64,000 nucleotides of DNA from Meghimatium bilineatum. Its lineage: Eukaryota; Mollusca; Gastropoda; Stylommatophora; Philomycidae. Numbering within the stretch: the first letter of the stretch is position 1; the number at the start of each line of letters is the position of its first letter. Below are positions 33,591 through 45,104 of the stretch, piece after piece. The stretch spans positions 6,945,501 to 7,009,500 of the forward strand of contig CM067302.1 of the NCBI GenBank assembly GCA_034231615.1, given 5' to 3'. The position numbers were made by a program, and so were the translations under genes. Below the pieces are notes generated by a model. The model made no database searches. It saw nothing but the letters and a program-made list of their open reading frames with translations, and was not told where the DNA came from.

Positions 33591-33960
33591 GGTTGGCTGC
33601 TACAGTCCTCCAACATCCACTGTCTCTTGTTTTGGTGATACACTCTGCTAGACTGTAACATGTCCATCGTGTCATGTTACACTCTCACTTGTATCTTAAA
33701 TTCTTGCTCGCCTTCTTTCGACTTTACCCTCAAGTAAGGTCTTCAACAAGGAGTCCTGTCTTTTATTGTGTTCAAAATATTTTATTTACTTGATCATTTC
33801 CTTTAAATAATTATTTCTTTATATTAAGTGTTGTTAGAACAACTTTATTTGTTTTCGTCTTTTTACATGATGTTCTCTCTATTCTTCTAAATATCTACAT
33901 CTAAAAAGCATCAATTGTCTTTTAATTGTTTGTTTATTTTTTTGGATGTTTTTAAAAAAA
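33590..33960 (-). mobile_element. Family F LINE 3' fragment
   Basis: The plus-strand text TGTCTCTTGTTTTGGTGATA, CACTCTGCTAGACTGTAACA, TTTACCCTCAAGTAAGGTCT and AAAATATTTTATTTACTTGA follows the F copy at 54340 in order. The extreme 3' end is missing, so its terminus has been lost or replaced by Rep-2. Confidence 0.75.
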
Positions 33961-34454
33961 AATCCTTACTAAAGACAATATCCCAAGTAATTATAAAAAA
34001 CCGAAGAAAGCCCAACTCACATGAACCGAACATTTTGTGTGCGTACCTGACGCATGCCATATAACGTAATGTGTTATGATGAAGTTTACAGCTTGACTGC
34101 GTTATCAATAAAAGTGTCACTATTATTTTTTGCTTCCCTTTTCAGGTCCTGACAATACAGTGGCGAACGAATGAACAATATTAACGAAGAAATATTGCCA
34201 ACAACTATAACATCTCATAAAAGAAATGAGCAATATTAATTAATTAGTTTTGGCATGGCCATTCAGTGGTCAATTTCCAGAATAATGTTTCGCGCGACTC
34301 CCAAACGTCATTTATCTTTGCTGAGTCAACTTTCTTGCGCTTTTCATTGGCTAGCCAATTAAAGTACATGCAAAGTGAACATTGATCAGAAGCATCAGCC
34401 AAGATAAGTGACGCTGTGTGTATCAGCGCACATGATTAATTTGGAGATGGGCCT

Positions 34455-35255
34455 TGAACAGGTCTATTGTCTATTGTCTTTCCCCATGTGGTTTGTGATC
34501 CACTCTTGCCGTTAAGCGTAGGGGTGATTGGAGCTCGAGCTTGCGTTCTAAAGCCAGATGTGTGGCCTCGGCTGTGCTATGACCGTATCTGTTCAGGATG
34601 TCCATGACGTTTTCTAACCATCTTTTCCGTGGTCCTCCTCTGGCTTTGTACTCTGATCTCATTTTGGTCATATGCTTGTAAGGGCAACTTTTCGTGATGC
34701 ATTCTCATAATGTGGCCAAACCACTTGATCTGTTCTCTCTCTATGTACAAGATATTATACCTATTATTTCCCTGATATATTCATTTCATAATCTATCAAG
34801 CCTGGTGACCCTGGCAGCTTTACTGAAGCATTTTATCTCACAAGTCACTTTTCTGTAATGTGAAGATAGAGAGACCAGGTTTGGCACTGGTAACACAGTG
34901 TTGGTAGAAATATGCTGTAGATCATTTGTCTCTTGACTTCCATCTCGATCTTGGGATGAAGAAGTAGCGGTGACAGTTGGTATGTTACTGCATTTGCCCT
35001 TTGACATCTCATCTCTATTTCTCTATCGAGGCTTCCATTTTCTGTAAAAAATACTACCGAGATATTTGAACTCTGTTACTTGTTTTACTCCTATATTGTC
35101 TATCTGTATGTTTAGTGGACTTTGTGTTCTGCATATTGTCATAGTTTACGTCATCTGTGTATTGATCTTCATGTTGTATGTTCTACATGTTGCAGTAAGT
35201 GAGTTAACATGACTTTGTAGTTGTTCTTCATTTGTGTATATGAGGCTCTGATCTA
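34455..35255 (-). mobile_element. Family D LINE, thumb to 3' end
   Basis: Sense is minus. 35255-35060 encodes NEEQLQSHVNSL and VTEFKYLGSIF (post-palm RT thumb); 35007-34786 encodes TVLPVPNLVSLSSHY and KAARVTRLDRL in shifting frames; 34671-34471 encodes a MTKMRSEYKARGGPRKRW block, MDILNRYGHSTAEATHLAL and ELQSPLRLTARVDHKPHGE. The tail is AGACAATAGACAATAGACC, a heptamer repeat. It is the longest D copy here, with no palm and no intact frame. Confidence 0.8.
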
Positions 35256-35589
35256 CACCTTGAGCAGGTACATTTCACAATTGATAAAGTATCGCTCTTA
35301 ACAGCGAGTTATGTCAAGAATTGGATTAGATTTGACGCAGAATCTGTATTCTAAATAATGCAATTCCAAAATGTCCGTCTGTACATAAGAATTCTTCATA
35401 GCCAAATATCGAACTATTTAAAGGTGTATATCAACATTTTTATACAAATTTTTACCAACATTTCAAAAATTAAAAAAAAACATTTGTTAAAAGTCGAATA
35501 AATTACATAAGTAATTTAACAAAGAAATGTTAACTACAACTATAACAAATAATTAATAAATATCAATCTCTCCCCCCCCCCCATCCTGT

Positions 35590-35965
35590 GCTATTCGCGC
35601 CCGAAGAAGGAGGAAAGAACGGCGATACTATTAACTGCACTGTCATGCACGTCTTAAGAGGAGGCTAAGTACGAATTGGGGATGGAGTTGGCTATCTGTC
35701 CCATGGTGGGTCAAATTGACATACAAACACTGGAATGAAAGCTATATCGTCCACTGTGTGAACTAGAAAAGACAGTGCGTTTTATTCAGGAGACATAATT
35801 ACAGATTTGCCGAAGACGGATGTGTTGGGCCATTGGCGCAAATAAACACGGCAACACAACGCATTTCCCTTCTCTGGACTACATTCAACTGGAAATATTG
35901 TAGGATCATTGTCCTGTTACAAGATAAATCCAGTGGGAGTTTGAGAATGAACGCAGAAGAATAAG
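35590..35965 (+). repeat. Rep-1, long copy with internal extra sequence
   Basis: The 5' half (AAGAAGGAGGAAAGAACGGC, GAGGAGGCTAAGTACG) is followed by the 3' half (GCCGAAGACGGATGTGTTGG, CACAACGCATTTCCCTTCTC, GTAGGATCATTGTCCTGTTA, GTGGGAGTTTGAGAATGAAC). The intervening stretch at about 35725-35805 is not in the other long copies. A poly(C) run lies just before it (about 35573-35582). Confidence 0.7.
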
Positions 35966-36085
35966 AATTACAGATATAGACATGTTTCAAGTGTGACGTT
36001 TATTGAGGAGACAGAATTACAGATATAGACATTTTCAAGTGTGAGTTTTATTCAGGAGACAGAATTACAGATATAGACATGTTTA
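35966..36085 (+). repeat. About 47-bp tandem repeat, 2-3 units
   Basis: The unit contains GAATTACAGATATAGACAT, TTTCAAGTGTGA and TTTATT(G/C)AGGAGACA, repeated between 35966 and 36085. Confidence 0.8.
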
Positions 36086-36089
36086 AAGT

Positions 36090-36280
36090 GAACGAAAGAA
36101 GAAAAAGAAGAAAAGTGACACAGAAGAAATGCTGTAGTGTGATGTGTCAGATTGAAATGCGCAAATATCTCAGCCAATCGGCAAGATATGGCATAAGACA
36201 TTCTACTCTGTGGCACTACAGTATGATAGTGTGCAATAGTTTGAGAACGATTGCAGAAATAGAAGTCATCCCGGTGTAGG
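36090..36280 (+). repeat. Dispersed repeat paired with 59575-59660
   Basis: AGTGACACAGAAGAAATGCT and GTGTCAGATTGAAATGCGCA recur as AGTGACATAGAAGTAGTGGC and GTGTCAGGTCGAAATGCGCA near 59583. The 3' part (TTGAGAACGATTGCAGAAA) resembles a diverged Rep-1 end. Confidence 0.5.
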
Positions 36281-36484
36281 CTACTGTGCAACCGGTTCGT
36301 TCAGAAAGCGATGGTAATATATTGAACGTAAATTATTGTCTAGATAATGACTAGTCAAACAATGCAAGATTTGTCAGTACTTCCTGAATAGGATGCCGGA
36401 CCACATTTGTCTTACTATTGAATTATCTATCTGCTTTCACTGTTGTTTAATCTAAAAATAACTGTACATGGTAACATTAAGTAT

Positions 36485-36880
36485 AATGGAGGCACTAGAC
36501 AAGAAGATGTTGGAGATCGGTTGCAGCAAACATTCTATGACTAGACTCTCTATGTATTGCCTTTTCTGTACTTTTGCTGTAAGGCCTCGCATGATTGAAT
36601 GACGATTGGTTTTTCTGGCTATAGCAAGTTCGGTCACTAGATATGCAATAATATTGTGACCTCAGAATGTAGGTAACTCCTTCAATCCACTTTCTTATTG
36701 GTATTCTTCTGTATCTTGTTGTTTCCATTTTCATGATGTATGCTTTTGTTGCTGGCCCATAAGCGTTCATTCTTATGAATGATTTCGATCTCAGTTTTCC
36801 ATATATTCGACCACATATGTCTAGACAATACTTGATTATAATTAGTGATCAGAAAGTTTCCACATTTATTTTCAGCTTTG
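36485..36880 (-). mobile_element. Possible LINE C-terminal fragment (family L)
   Basis: The minus strand encodes LDICGRIYGKLRSKS-like, NAYGPATKAYIMKM and RYRRIPIRKWIEGVTYI in sequence, loosely like the GRP(R)KRW..GV block of LINE C-termini. No conserved RT motif is present, and the assignment is weak. Confidence 0.35.
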
Positions 36881-36884
36881 TTAT

Positions 36885-37105
36885 TGGTGGAGCGCATGGC
36901 CGTGTGGTTAGCACCCCGTTATCAAACTCTTGTGGTCTCCGGGATTCAATCCACGGTTGAGAATCTTTTGGAGGTACAAATAAAAATCCTTCCTGTACAT
37001 GTCGCGTCGTCTGCTATGGCAAAGCGGCATTTATTTCCACAGCCTATAGAAAACTTCCCTGCACACCTTTACAGGAATATATGCAGTAATGAAAGTTTGC
37101 GGAGT
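36885..37105 (+). mobile_element. tRNA-derived SINE3, best copy
   Basis: The head GGAGCGCATGGCCGTGTGGT TAG is A-box-like and GGATTCAATCC at 36942-36952 B-box-like. The body contains GTACATGTCGCGTCGTCTGC, TATGGCAAAGCGGCATTTAT and AAACTTCCCTGCACACC. Related copies lie at 5236 (plus) and 8035 (minus, head only). As with other SINEs, transcription by Pol III and mobilisation by a LINE is inference. Confidence 0.75.
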
Positions 37106-37149
37106 CGAATTTTCTGACAGAAACGGAAATCCAACTAAAGTAGAAGAAA

Positions 37150-37240
37150 AAAATCAATATATATAAACCAAATCAATATATAGAAACCAAATCAATATAT
37201 AGAAACCAAATCAATATATAGAAACCAAATCACTATATAT
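37150..37240 (+). repeat. About 19-bp AT-rich tandem repeat
   Basis: AAATCAATATATAGAAACC is repeated about five times with small changes. Confidence 0.9.
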
Positions 37241-37379
37241 AGAAAAGACACCTAATCATTTCAGATGTTCCGAGTACGCAGTCTCTCTCAGCTACCAGAA
37301 AGTTTCATTGTCAAGACACGTGTACATCAACTGACATCAACTGACTTTACATTAAATTCTCTTATCTCGGTAGTACTCT

Positions 37380-37530
37380 CCAGAGTTTATAGCGTTGATT
37401 GCGAAGTCTAATAGCATCGTGCTATTGTGCTCACTATCTTTCTGTACACTTGTATAATATGGACAGTGTACAGCAGATATAACAGAGTGTTAAATCACAT
37501 CCACAAATATTGTATCCACAAACTTCTCTG
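37380..37530 (+). repeat. Rep-2 dispersed repeat, copy 2
   Basis: Matches 33380-33590 as described there; no coding potential. Confidence 0.5.
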
Positions 37531-37556
37531 GAAAAAATTGACAAGATAAAGTACCT

Positions 37557-37750
37557 GATACTGAAATCATGACTAGATCTAATATTCCAAATATTCATAC
37601 AATGCTGAAGTCATGACTAGATCAAATATTCATACAATGCTGAAGTCATGACTAGATCAAATATTCATACAATGCTGAAGTCATGACTAGATCAAATATT
37701 CATACAATGCTGAAGTCATGACTAGATCAAATATTCATACAATGCTGAAG
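37557..37750 (+). repeat. 35-bp minisatellite, about 5 units
   Basis: Unit TCATGACTAGATCAAATATT plus CATACAATGCTGAAG; the first unit is diverged and longer. Confidence 0.95.
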
Positions 37751-38146
37751 ACGACCCAAAGGAAATAGTCCAGACATTCTGTGTGCATTACTGGCAAATG
37801 CGTCATAGAGCATGAGCTCTATCCCCTCTACCCCTCCACCCTCTTGATTCGGAATATGACATATAGTACTAGGACGCAGGCCACAAAAAGTGGATTCATC
37901 CACACGCATCCCAAAATTAGGATTTTATCAATAAAAGTCATGAAACAGCCCACACAAATACAGAAACTACATATTTAAGGTAAACTTACCGAAGCCAACA
38001 CCACGGACCTAACGGCCAACTGCCAAAACAGCTAATGAAGGGTGAGTTCTGTTTTGGGGAAAACGACTTGCTGGTGGACTGAATAAACGTTTCAAGGGCT
38101 CTATAATTTTTTTCTAAAGAGCTTCAACATCGGTTTCCTATGCTGG

Positions 38147-39818
38147 CAGTCTGTAGCTCATAATCATGTGGCGAGCCCTGGCATGCCACAGGGATCGCCT
38201 CTATCTCCTATATTTTTCAATGTATACACAGTACATATCGCTGGCAATCAAATCACAGGTGTTGGCAGAACGATGTCATATGCCGATGATATCCTGGTGT
38301 ATAGACAGGGCAGAAATCGAGAAGAGTGCGTCGTGGAACTACAGAAGGAGCTGGACAGACTGACAAATTGGTGTCGAGATACGGGAGCAGTGGTTAATCC
38401 GTCTAAGGCATTCGTGACGTGGTTTTCCTTGAACAATCACATGGTAAAGACACCCATGCCACAAGTTTCGTTGTCCGGGAAAAGTTTAGAAAGAACTAGC
38501 ACAATGAGATATCTGGGTGTGTTTTTTGACAGAAGCCTGAGTTTCAGGGAACATGTTGACCACATTATCATAAGGGCAGGCAAAGGCTTAGCAGCAATGA
38601 AGGTTATGGCTGCTGCGCAGTGTGAGCAAAGATTTTTATTTCTTTTGTACCAGGGTTTGGTTGTGGCTGTGGTAGAATATGCACTGGCAATTCTGACTCT
38701 TAGCCAAACTCAGATCGAAAGACTGGATAGAGTCCAGAATGCAGCAATGCGTATCATTCTGGGATGCACAAGAGACACATCGACAAGAGCTATGCGATAC
38801 CTACTTGACTACCCAACAGCTGAGCATAGATTACAGTATTGCCGTGCACGGGCGTACCTTCAAATACATGCAGATAAGGAACACCCGTTGCATTCCGAAA
38901 TACAGAAAGTTAAAGGCAGCAGACTCAAGAGAGGAAGGTCGTGGATGGGACGTGCTGAGGATGTAATACAAAGCGTGTGCAGATTACAGGATGTGGCAGC
39001 TGGTGCGGAATGGATAGGTCTACCCACAGATTTCGAAACTTGTTTGAGAGTAGTAATATCACTTAGCAGGGAATGCAGAGAATGGTGTCCCACAGCTGTG
39101 GAGAAAGAAGTGCAGGCTTTAATCAGTGAGAATACCAAAGAGGGGGGATGTGATTATATACACTGATGGATCTGTAATTAGGCATGTTCGCAGTGCTTGG
39201 GCCTTTACAGCTCAGTGCGCAGGTAAAACGATCAAGGAGGAAAGTGGTGCCTTTGCGGTCACTACGAGTAGTATGACCATGGAAACTATGGCGGTGACCA
39301 AGGCATTTGAGTGGCTACGCACACAGAAAGTAACGCAGGTCTGCATCTTGAGTGACTCTATGAGTATGATTAAGAAGGTACAAGTGGGTCTCGTTCGCGA
39401 ACAGTGGATTGAGACCTTGAGAAATGCGAGCTTGAAAGCGGTTACATTTATTTTCGTGCCGGGACATGTGGGCGTTCGAGGCAATGAAAGAGCGGATCAA
39501 CTGGCATCGTGTGGGATTATGGCAAAGGGCGATGGGGCAATGGATCGCGCTGACGTTTTGAACTCCTTAAGAGATATAACACGCGAGAGTAAGACTAGTG
39601 TGGATGATGATTCCTTTTCAATGGCTAGGATTAAAGATCAGGGATTTAGATGCGGTGTTGCTAGAGGTGAACATTTTGGAGAGCGCAGAAGAATGATGGT
39701 CAACCAGCATTGGACCGGTACTGTCAGCAGAAGTGTGATGGCGGATACACTCAGGGAGAGATCGGAGCAACTATGGATGTGTCCAGTTTGCAGTGATGAT
39801 GATCCGACGACTAACTAA
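38147..39818 (+). pseudogene. Family C LINE: RT palm + RNase H, frameshifted
   Basis: A 5'-truncated retroelement ORF. Frame 1 (to 39166) opens inside RT with SPGMPQGSPLSPIFFNVYT and MSYADDILVY (catalytic YADD about 40 codons in), then AFVTWFSL, MRYLGVFFDRSLSFREHV and the thumb AIL.LSQTQIERLDRVQNAAMR-like region. Frame 2 (from 39126) gives VIIYTDGS (RNase H D), MTMETMAVTKAFEWL (E), CILSDSMSM (D) and PGHVGVRGNERADQLA (H and final D), ending in WMCPVCSDDDPTTN with a C..C pair. The shift falls in a run of six G at about 39143-39148, so one indel separates RT from RNase H. No other stop interrupts either part. A CTAA repeat follows the stop (39812-39824). Jockey/I-group-like; clade uncertain. Confidence 0.85.
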
Positions 39819-41167
39819 CTAATCATGCAATGTAGCATACACAACACAAGCTAAAGCTAATGTACTCTTATCGCTGGCAATCATTAAATCTCAGAGACAG
39901 AGAGGTAACGTCTGCCCGAACGCTATCAATAAACAACAAACATCCAGATCTTCAATTCCGACCATACCTGTCCCAAATTTAACAGCAAATGAACGTTTCA
40001 CAATTGAACATTTCAGCCATCTCAACGCATAAAAGGAGAGATGCAGCAATCATCATCATCAGGTTGCCATGCCGACCAGTGTAGACGATGATGGAGCTCC
40101 ACAGTTATCTATTTACAGTATTATGTATCAGGATCGTTGTTTTTTTTCCCTGCAATTCCAACTGTCTAATATTTTCTCACGGTGTCACCCTCTGTCTCTG
40201 TTGTCTTCAATATTGCCTGTTGTGACTATGTTCTCCAAACCTCCTTGTTTCATAACGTGGCAAAAAAGAGGAAGATTGTCTTATATTATTAATTAAGTCC
40301 CGTCTATCGTTTGACTCTTTACACACCTCACATTAGTTTTTCTGGAAGTACATTGTATTCTCAGCATTCTTATATAGAACCACATCCCTGCTGTCTCTAC
40401 TTTCATACTATCCATTTTGTTTATTTTCCAGAATCGTATCCATATGTTACTATAAGAGTAATATAGCACTGCAGTACTCTCTTTCTCACCTCAAATGATA
40501 GGGGGGCCTTATTACACAATATATTTTTCCTTTTTCTGAATGCTGTTTTTTGCCTGCCCTATTCTGCTTCTTATTTCTTTTGAACTTCTTCCATCTGATG
40601 CTATTGTTGTACTTAAATATTTGAATATGTGGACCTGTTTTAATACTATGTCGTTCACTTTGATCTTGAAAACTGTGATATTTTGTTTCTTGAATATAAC
40701 CCATTACTTCTGTCTTCTTGATATTTAAGAAGAGACATTTCTCGCTGCTACTACTATATTAATCATTCCTTGAAGATCTTCCTCACTTTTAGTAATCAGA
40801 ACAGTCTCATCCGCATATCTTAAATTATTTATGTCATGTCCTCCCACTGATATTACTGGTATATAAACGCATGATGTTTTCATTGTATAAAGAGAACAGG
40901 TTTCGTGAAAGTACACATCCCTGTCTGACTCTTTTTATATATGTTGAAAGGGGCAAATTGATTTTCCTACTCTTATTGCTGCTGTGTGCTTCCAGTACAT
41001 GTTCTTCGTGATTCTTAAATATTTACTGTCGATGTTAAAATTCTCTAGCATGTGTATAACTTCACTATGTTCAACTTTATCAAATTGCTTTTGGGTAGTC
41101 TATAAAGCAGAGGTACTGGTCAGAGTTTACCTCTAAAGTCCACTCTATTAGTGTTCTCAATATATCA

Positions 41168-42916
41168 ATCTGGCTGAACAAGAAATGCACAGAAATAGAA
41201 TTGCATTACAACCAAGATACAACATTACTATATAAGAAAATTGAGATGATAACAGGAAAGAGAACGCAAACAGTTACAGGGTGTCTAAAATCTAAGACAG
41301 GGCAGGTATTAATGGGAATAGATCACATAGTACAGAGATGGTCAGAATATATCAAAGAACTTTATGAGGACAATAGACCAGAAATAAACATACAAGATAA
41401 CGGCGAGGGTCCATCAATACTCACAGCAGAAGTAAGGGAGGCACTAAGACACAGGAAATATGGCAAAGCCCCAGGTCCAGACAATATCACATTAGAAGAA
41501 TTAGCAGCTTTAGATGACTTTGGAGTTGAAATAATCACAAAATTGCTGAATGACATATATAACAGCGGAAACATACCCGAGGACTTAATGAGATCCATAT
41601 TCATAGCATTACCTAAGAAACCAGGGACCACTGAATGTGAAGAACACCGTACAATCAGCCTCATGAGCCAAATAACCAAAATACTGCTCAGAATCATCAT
41701 GAAGAGAGTGAGAAACAAAATAAAACCAGAAATAAGTCCAGAACAATGTGGATTTGTAGAAGGCAAAGGCACCAATAATGCGATTTATATATTGAGAACA
41801 CTAATAGAGAGGTCTATAGAGGTAAAAACAGATCTGTACCTCTGTTTTATAGACTACACTAAAGCTTTTGACAAAGTTAAACATAGCGAAATTATACACA
41901 TGCTGGAGAATCTGAACATTGACAGCAAGGATTTAAGAATAATCAAGAACATGTACTGGCAACAAACAGCAGCAATAAGAGTAGGAAAGCAATTTGGCCC
42001 TTTTCAACAAATAAAACAAGGAGTCAGACAGGGATGCGTGCTTTCACCAGACCTGTTCTCTCTATACAGTGAAAACATATTGCGTGCAATAGTAGATATC
42101 CCAGGAATATCAGTGGGAGGACATAACATAAATAATTTGAGATATGCGGATGACACTGTTCTGATTGCAAAAAGTGAGGAAGACCTTCAAAAATTAATTA
42201 AAGTAGTAGTCACAGAAAGCAAAGAGAAAGGCCTCTTCCTAAATATCAAGAAAACAGAAGTAATGGTTATTTCAAAGAAAGAAAATAACACACATTGCAA
42301 GATCATAGTGAATGATATAGTATTAAAACAGGTCCACCAATTCAAATATCTAGGTACAATTATTACAGCAGATGGAAGAAGTTCAACAGAAATAAGATGC
42401 AGAATAGGACAGGCAAAAACAACATTCAGAAAAATGAAAAATATACTGTGTAATATGACCTTGTCATTAGAGGTGAGAAAGAGAGTTCTGCAGTGCTATA
42501 TAACCCCTATACTAACATATGGGTGCGAGTCTTGGACAATAAACAAACTGGAAAGTGGGAGATTGGAGGCAACGGAGATGTGGTTCTACAGAAGAATGCT
42601 GAGAATACCATGGACTGCCAGAAAAACTAATGTAGAGGTGTTAAAAGAGTTAAATGCGAAACGGACCTTAATCAACAATATAAGAAAAAGGCAATCTTCT
42701 TTTTTTGGCCACTTCATGAGACAGGCAGGTTTAGAGAACATAATCACAACAGGCAAGATTGAAGGCACCAGAGACAGAGGGCGACAACGTGAGAAAATAT
42801 TAGACAGTTTGACAACCTGGCACGGCAAAGAAACAACAACGACTTTGATACATAATACTGTGGACAGAGAGCTGTGGAGAGCCATGACCGCCTACGCCAC
42901 CCGGCATGGCACCTGA
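41168..42916 (+). CDS. Family A reverse transcriptase ORF, 5'-truncated
   Basis: An open frame of about 582 codons from the truncation point to TGA at 42914-42916. There is no start codon of its own: the first potential initiator in frame at 41201 is TTG, so this is a partial coding sequence, not a gene start. Motifs in order: [32 protein letters not shown] (RT fingers), [24 protein letters not shown] (first catalytic D, about 41850), [33 protein letters not shown] (YADD at 42143-42154), [19 protein letters not shown] (thumb), [41 protein letters not shown] and [14 protein letters not shown]. No RNase H follows. The endonuclease half is absent, so it cannot move itself. RTE-like layout; related clades such as Proto2 or RTEX are possible. 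Confidence 0.9.
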   Translation: MWLNKKCTEIELHYNQDTTLLYKKIEMITGKRTQTVTGCLKSKTGQVLMGIDHIVQRWSEYIKELYEDNRPEINIQDNGEGPSILTAEVREALRHRKYGKAPGPDNITLEELAALDDFGVEIITKLLNDIYNSGNIPEDLMRSIFIALPKKPGTTECEEHRTISLMSQITKILLRIIMKRVRNKIKPEISPEQCGFVEGKGTNNAIYILRTLIERSIEVKTDLYLCFIDYTKAFDKVKHSEIIHMLENLNIDSKDLRIIKNMYWQQTAAIRVGKQFGPFQQIKQGVRQGCVLSPDLFSLYSENILRAIVDIPGISVGGHNINNLRYADDTVLIAKSEEDLQKLIKVVVTESKEKGLFLNIKKTEVMVISKKENNTHCKIIVNDIVLKQVHQFKYLGTIITADGRSSTEIRCRIGQAKTTFRKMKNILCNMTLSLEVRKRVLQCYITPILTYGCESWTINKLESGRLEATEMWFYRRMLRIPWTARKTNVEVLKELNAKRTLINNIRKRQSSFFGHFMRQAGLENIITTGKIEGTRDRGRQREKILDSLTTWHGKETTTTLIHNTVDRELWRAMTAYATRHGT

Positions 42917-42925
42917 TGATGATGA

Positions 42926-42980
<55 letters not shown>
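41168..42980 (+). mobile_element. Young family A LINE nested in an older copy
   Basis: The insertion is bounded by the 8-bp direct repeat ATATATCA (41160-41167 and 42981-42988). It begins directly in coding sequence (5'-truncated), runs through an uninterrupted RT ORF and ends with a TGATGATGATGATG tail that grades into (AT)n up to the TSD. The target is the middle of the RT region of the older minus-strand family A element, giving a 5'-to-5' inverted pair. The AT tract at 42929-42986 probably expanded from tail plus target. Confidence 0.9.
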
Positions 42981-43349
42981 ATATATCATTGTTGGTACCT
43001 TTGTCTTCTACGAAGTCACATTGTTCTAGATGTATTAATAATTTTGTATTTTGTTTATTTCTCACTCTCTTCATAATGATTCTGAGAGCATTTTTTGTTA
43101 TTTGGCTCATGATGCTGATTGTACAGTGTTCTTCACATTCGGTGGTCTCTCTTTTCTTTGGTAAGACTATAAATATCGATCTTATTAATTCATTGGGCAT
43201 GTAGCAATTGTTCTATACATCATTCAACAATTTAATGACTATTTGTATTCCAAAGTCTTCTAAAGCTTCTAATTCCTCTAATGTGATATTGTCTGGTCCT
43301 GGGGAACAATACAACAATACATTTCGGAAACTGTTGCCATACTTAGATA

Positions 43350-44135
43350 ATTAGTTAGTTAGAGTTAGTTAGTTTGGTTGGATGGTTGGTTGGTGGGATG
43401 GTTGATTGGTGGGATGGTTGATTGGTTGGGTGAATGATTGGTTGGATGGTTGGTTGGTGGGATGGTTGATTGGTGGGATGGTTGATTGGTTGGGTGAATG
43501 ATTGGTTGGTTGGTGGGATGGTTGATTGGTGGGATGGTTGATTGGTGGGATGAATCATTGGTTGGTTGGTGGGATGGTTGATTGGTGGGATGGTTGATTG
43601 GTGGTATGAATCATTGGTTGGGTGAATGATTGGTTGGTTGGTGGGATGGTTGATTGGTGGGATGGTTGATTGGTGGGATGAATCATTGGTTGGGTGAATG
43701 ATTGGTTGGATGGTTGGTTGGTGGGATAGTTGATTGGTGGGATGGTTGATTGGTGGGATGGTTGATTGGTTGGGTGAATGATTGGTTGGTTGGTGGGATG
43801 GTTGATTGGTGGGATGGTTGATTGGTGGGATGAATCATTGGTTGGGTGAATGATTGGTTGGATGGTTGGTTGGTGGGATAGTTGATTGGTGGGATGGTTG
43901 ATTGGTTGGCGGGATGGTTGATTGGTTGGGTGAATGATTGGTTGGTTGGTTGGATGGTTGGTTGGTTGATTGGTTGGTTGGGTGAATTATTGGTTGGTTG
44001 GTTGGTTGGTTGGATGGTTGATTGGATGAATAGATGGATGGTTGGTTTTATGAATTATCGGTTGGTTGGTTGGATGAATAGTTGGTTGGATAGTTGATTG
44101 GGTGAATAGTCGGTCAGTTAGTTGGTTATTAATTA
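43350..44135 (+). repeat. TTGG/GGGATGG-rich minisatellite
   Basis: About 0.8 kb built from TTGGTGGGATGGTTGA, TTGGTTGGGTGAATGA and TTGGTTGGATGG modules in irregular order, nearly all G, T and A on the plus strand. A higher-order block (about 43430-43550, again at 43690-43810 and 43800-43910) recurs. Open frames rich in N, Q, P, T or W, G, L on either strand are artefacts. The 5' side meets a family A LINE at about 43340. Confidence 0.95.
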
Positions 44136-44170
44136 ATAGAAAGATCATCTTGACTGCACATTGAATCATT

Positions 44171-44467
44171 GTTGCATAAGTGCACCGTTACCCCAAGATA
44201 TCACTATGTTGCATAAGTGCACCGTTACCCCAAGATATCACTATGTTGCATAAGTGCACCGCTACCCCAAGATATCACTATGTTGCATAAGTGCACCGTT
44301 ACCCCAAGATATCACTATGTTGCATAAGTGCACCGCTACCCTAAGATATCACTATGTTGCATAAGTGCACCGCTACCCCAAGATATCACTATGTTGCATA
44401 AGTGCACCGCTACCCCAAGATATCACTATGTTGCATAAGTGCACCGCTACCCCAAGATATCACTATG
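44171..44467 (+). repeat. 37-bp minisatellite, 8 units
   Basis: Unit GTTGCATAAGTGCACCGTTA plus CCCCAAGATATCACTAT; starts at 44171, 44208 and so on, 37 bases apart. The main variant position is GTTACC or GCTACC. Confidence 0.95.
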
Positions 44468-44639
44468 CGTGTAGCATCTGACTACACCTACTCTATGTAA
44501 GTAATAGAAGGTAGTACTGCTAGTAGAACATAATTGAAAATACTCACGTGAAAGACAGGTAATGGAGTTCTACTTGATGACGACTAACACACTATCACCG
44601 ACGGATGTTTACATGAATAAATATGGTACATACAACAAA

Positions 44640-44760
44640 ACAAAACACAGAATATAATCATACAAATGACAATACACAGGACAAAATTGACGTTTCGGAC
44701 CAATAGGCCTTTTTCAAGATACGCACTGGTTTATCAGTCTTCTCTGGTTACCCACGTAAC
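44640..44760 (-). mobile_element. Penelope-like 3'-end remnant
   Basis: The reverse complement reads CTTGAAAAAGGCCTATTGGT followed by CCGAAACGTCAATTTTGTCC, the arrangement seen at 3' ends or pseudo-LTRs of Penelope-like elements. No coding sequence remains. Confidence 0.5.
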
Positions 44761-44929
44761 GTTCTTGTTTAGTCACGTCCTCTTTATATATTAAGTGCAA
44801 TTTTGAACATGGTAATGGTAATCACTGGATATACACATAATACCACATACAAATCGACGTTTCTATCAAAAGCTGTTATCCAGAATACATTAACGCAAAA
44901 AACGAGTTAAAACCATTACTTTTGATGTA

Positions 44930-45095
44930 AACATGGCAGAGCGAAAAAAAACTAAATAGATAGATAGCTCTGTCATGTTAATGTTAATAGTATGGTTCTT
45001 ACTCATCGTGTTTTGTTGTGAATGTATTCTTGATAAAGGGCTTCCAGTTGAAACGTCGATTTGTGTGTTCTATAATGTGTTTCCAGTGATTAGAA
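44930..45095 (+). mobile_element. Penelope-like 3'-end remnant
   Basis: TTCTTGATAAAGGGCTTCCA followed by GTTGAAACGTCGATTTGTGT, similar to the terminus at 23185-23225. The preceding bases show no recognisable frame. Confidence 0.5.
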
Positions 45096-45104
45096 AATCT
45101 TAAT

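Larger units (their letters stand above)
40047..43320 (-). mobile_element. Older family A LINE, minus strand, split by a nested copy
   Basis: Two minus-strand pieces, 40047-41167 (3' end to mid RT) and 42981-43320 (RT fingers), match adjacent, non-overlapping parts of family A: the first corresponds to about 41795-42925 of the plus-strand copy, the second to about 41440-41785. They were one element, now separated by the plus-strand copy. The 3' terminus (GGTTGCCATGCC after a CATCATCATCA tail) is at 40047. The second piece encodes NELIRSIFIVLPKKRETTEC and FVEDKGTNNDIYI. The 5' truncation is near 43303-43340. Many substitutions, stops and indels show it is old. Confidence 0.85.
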
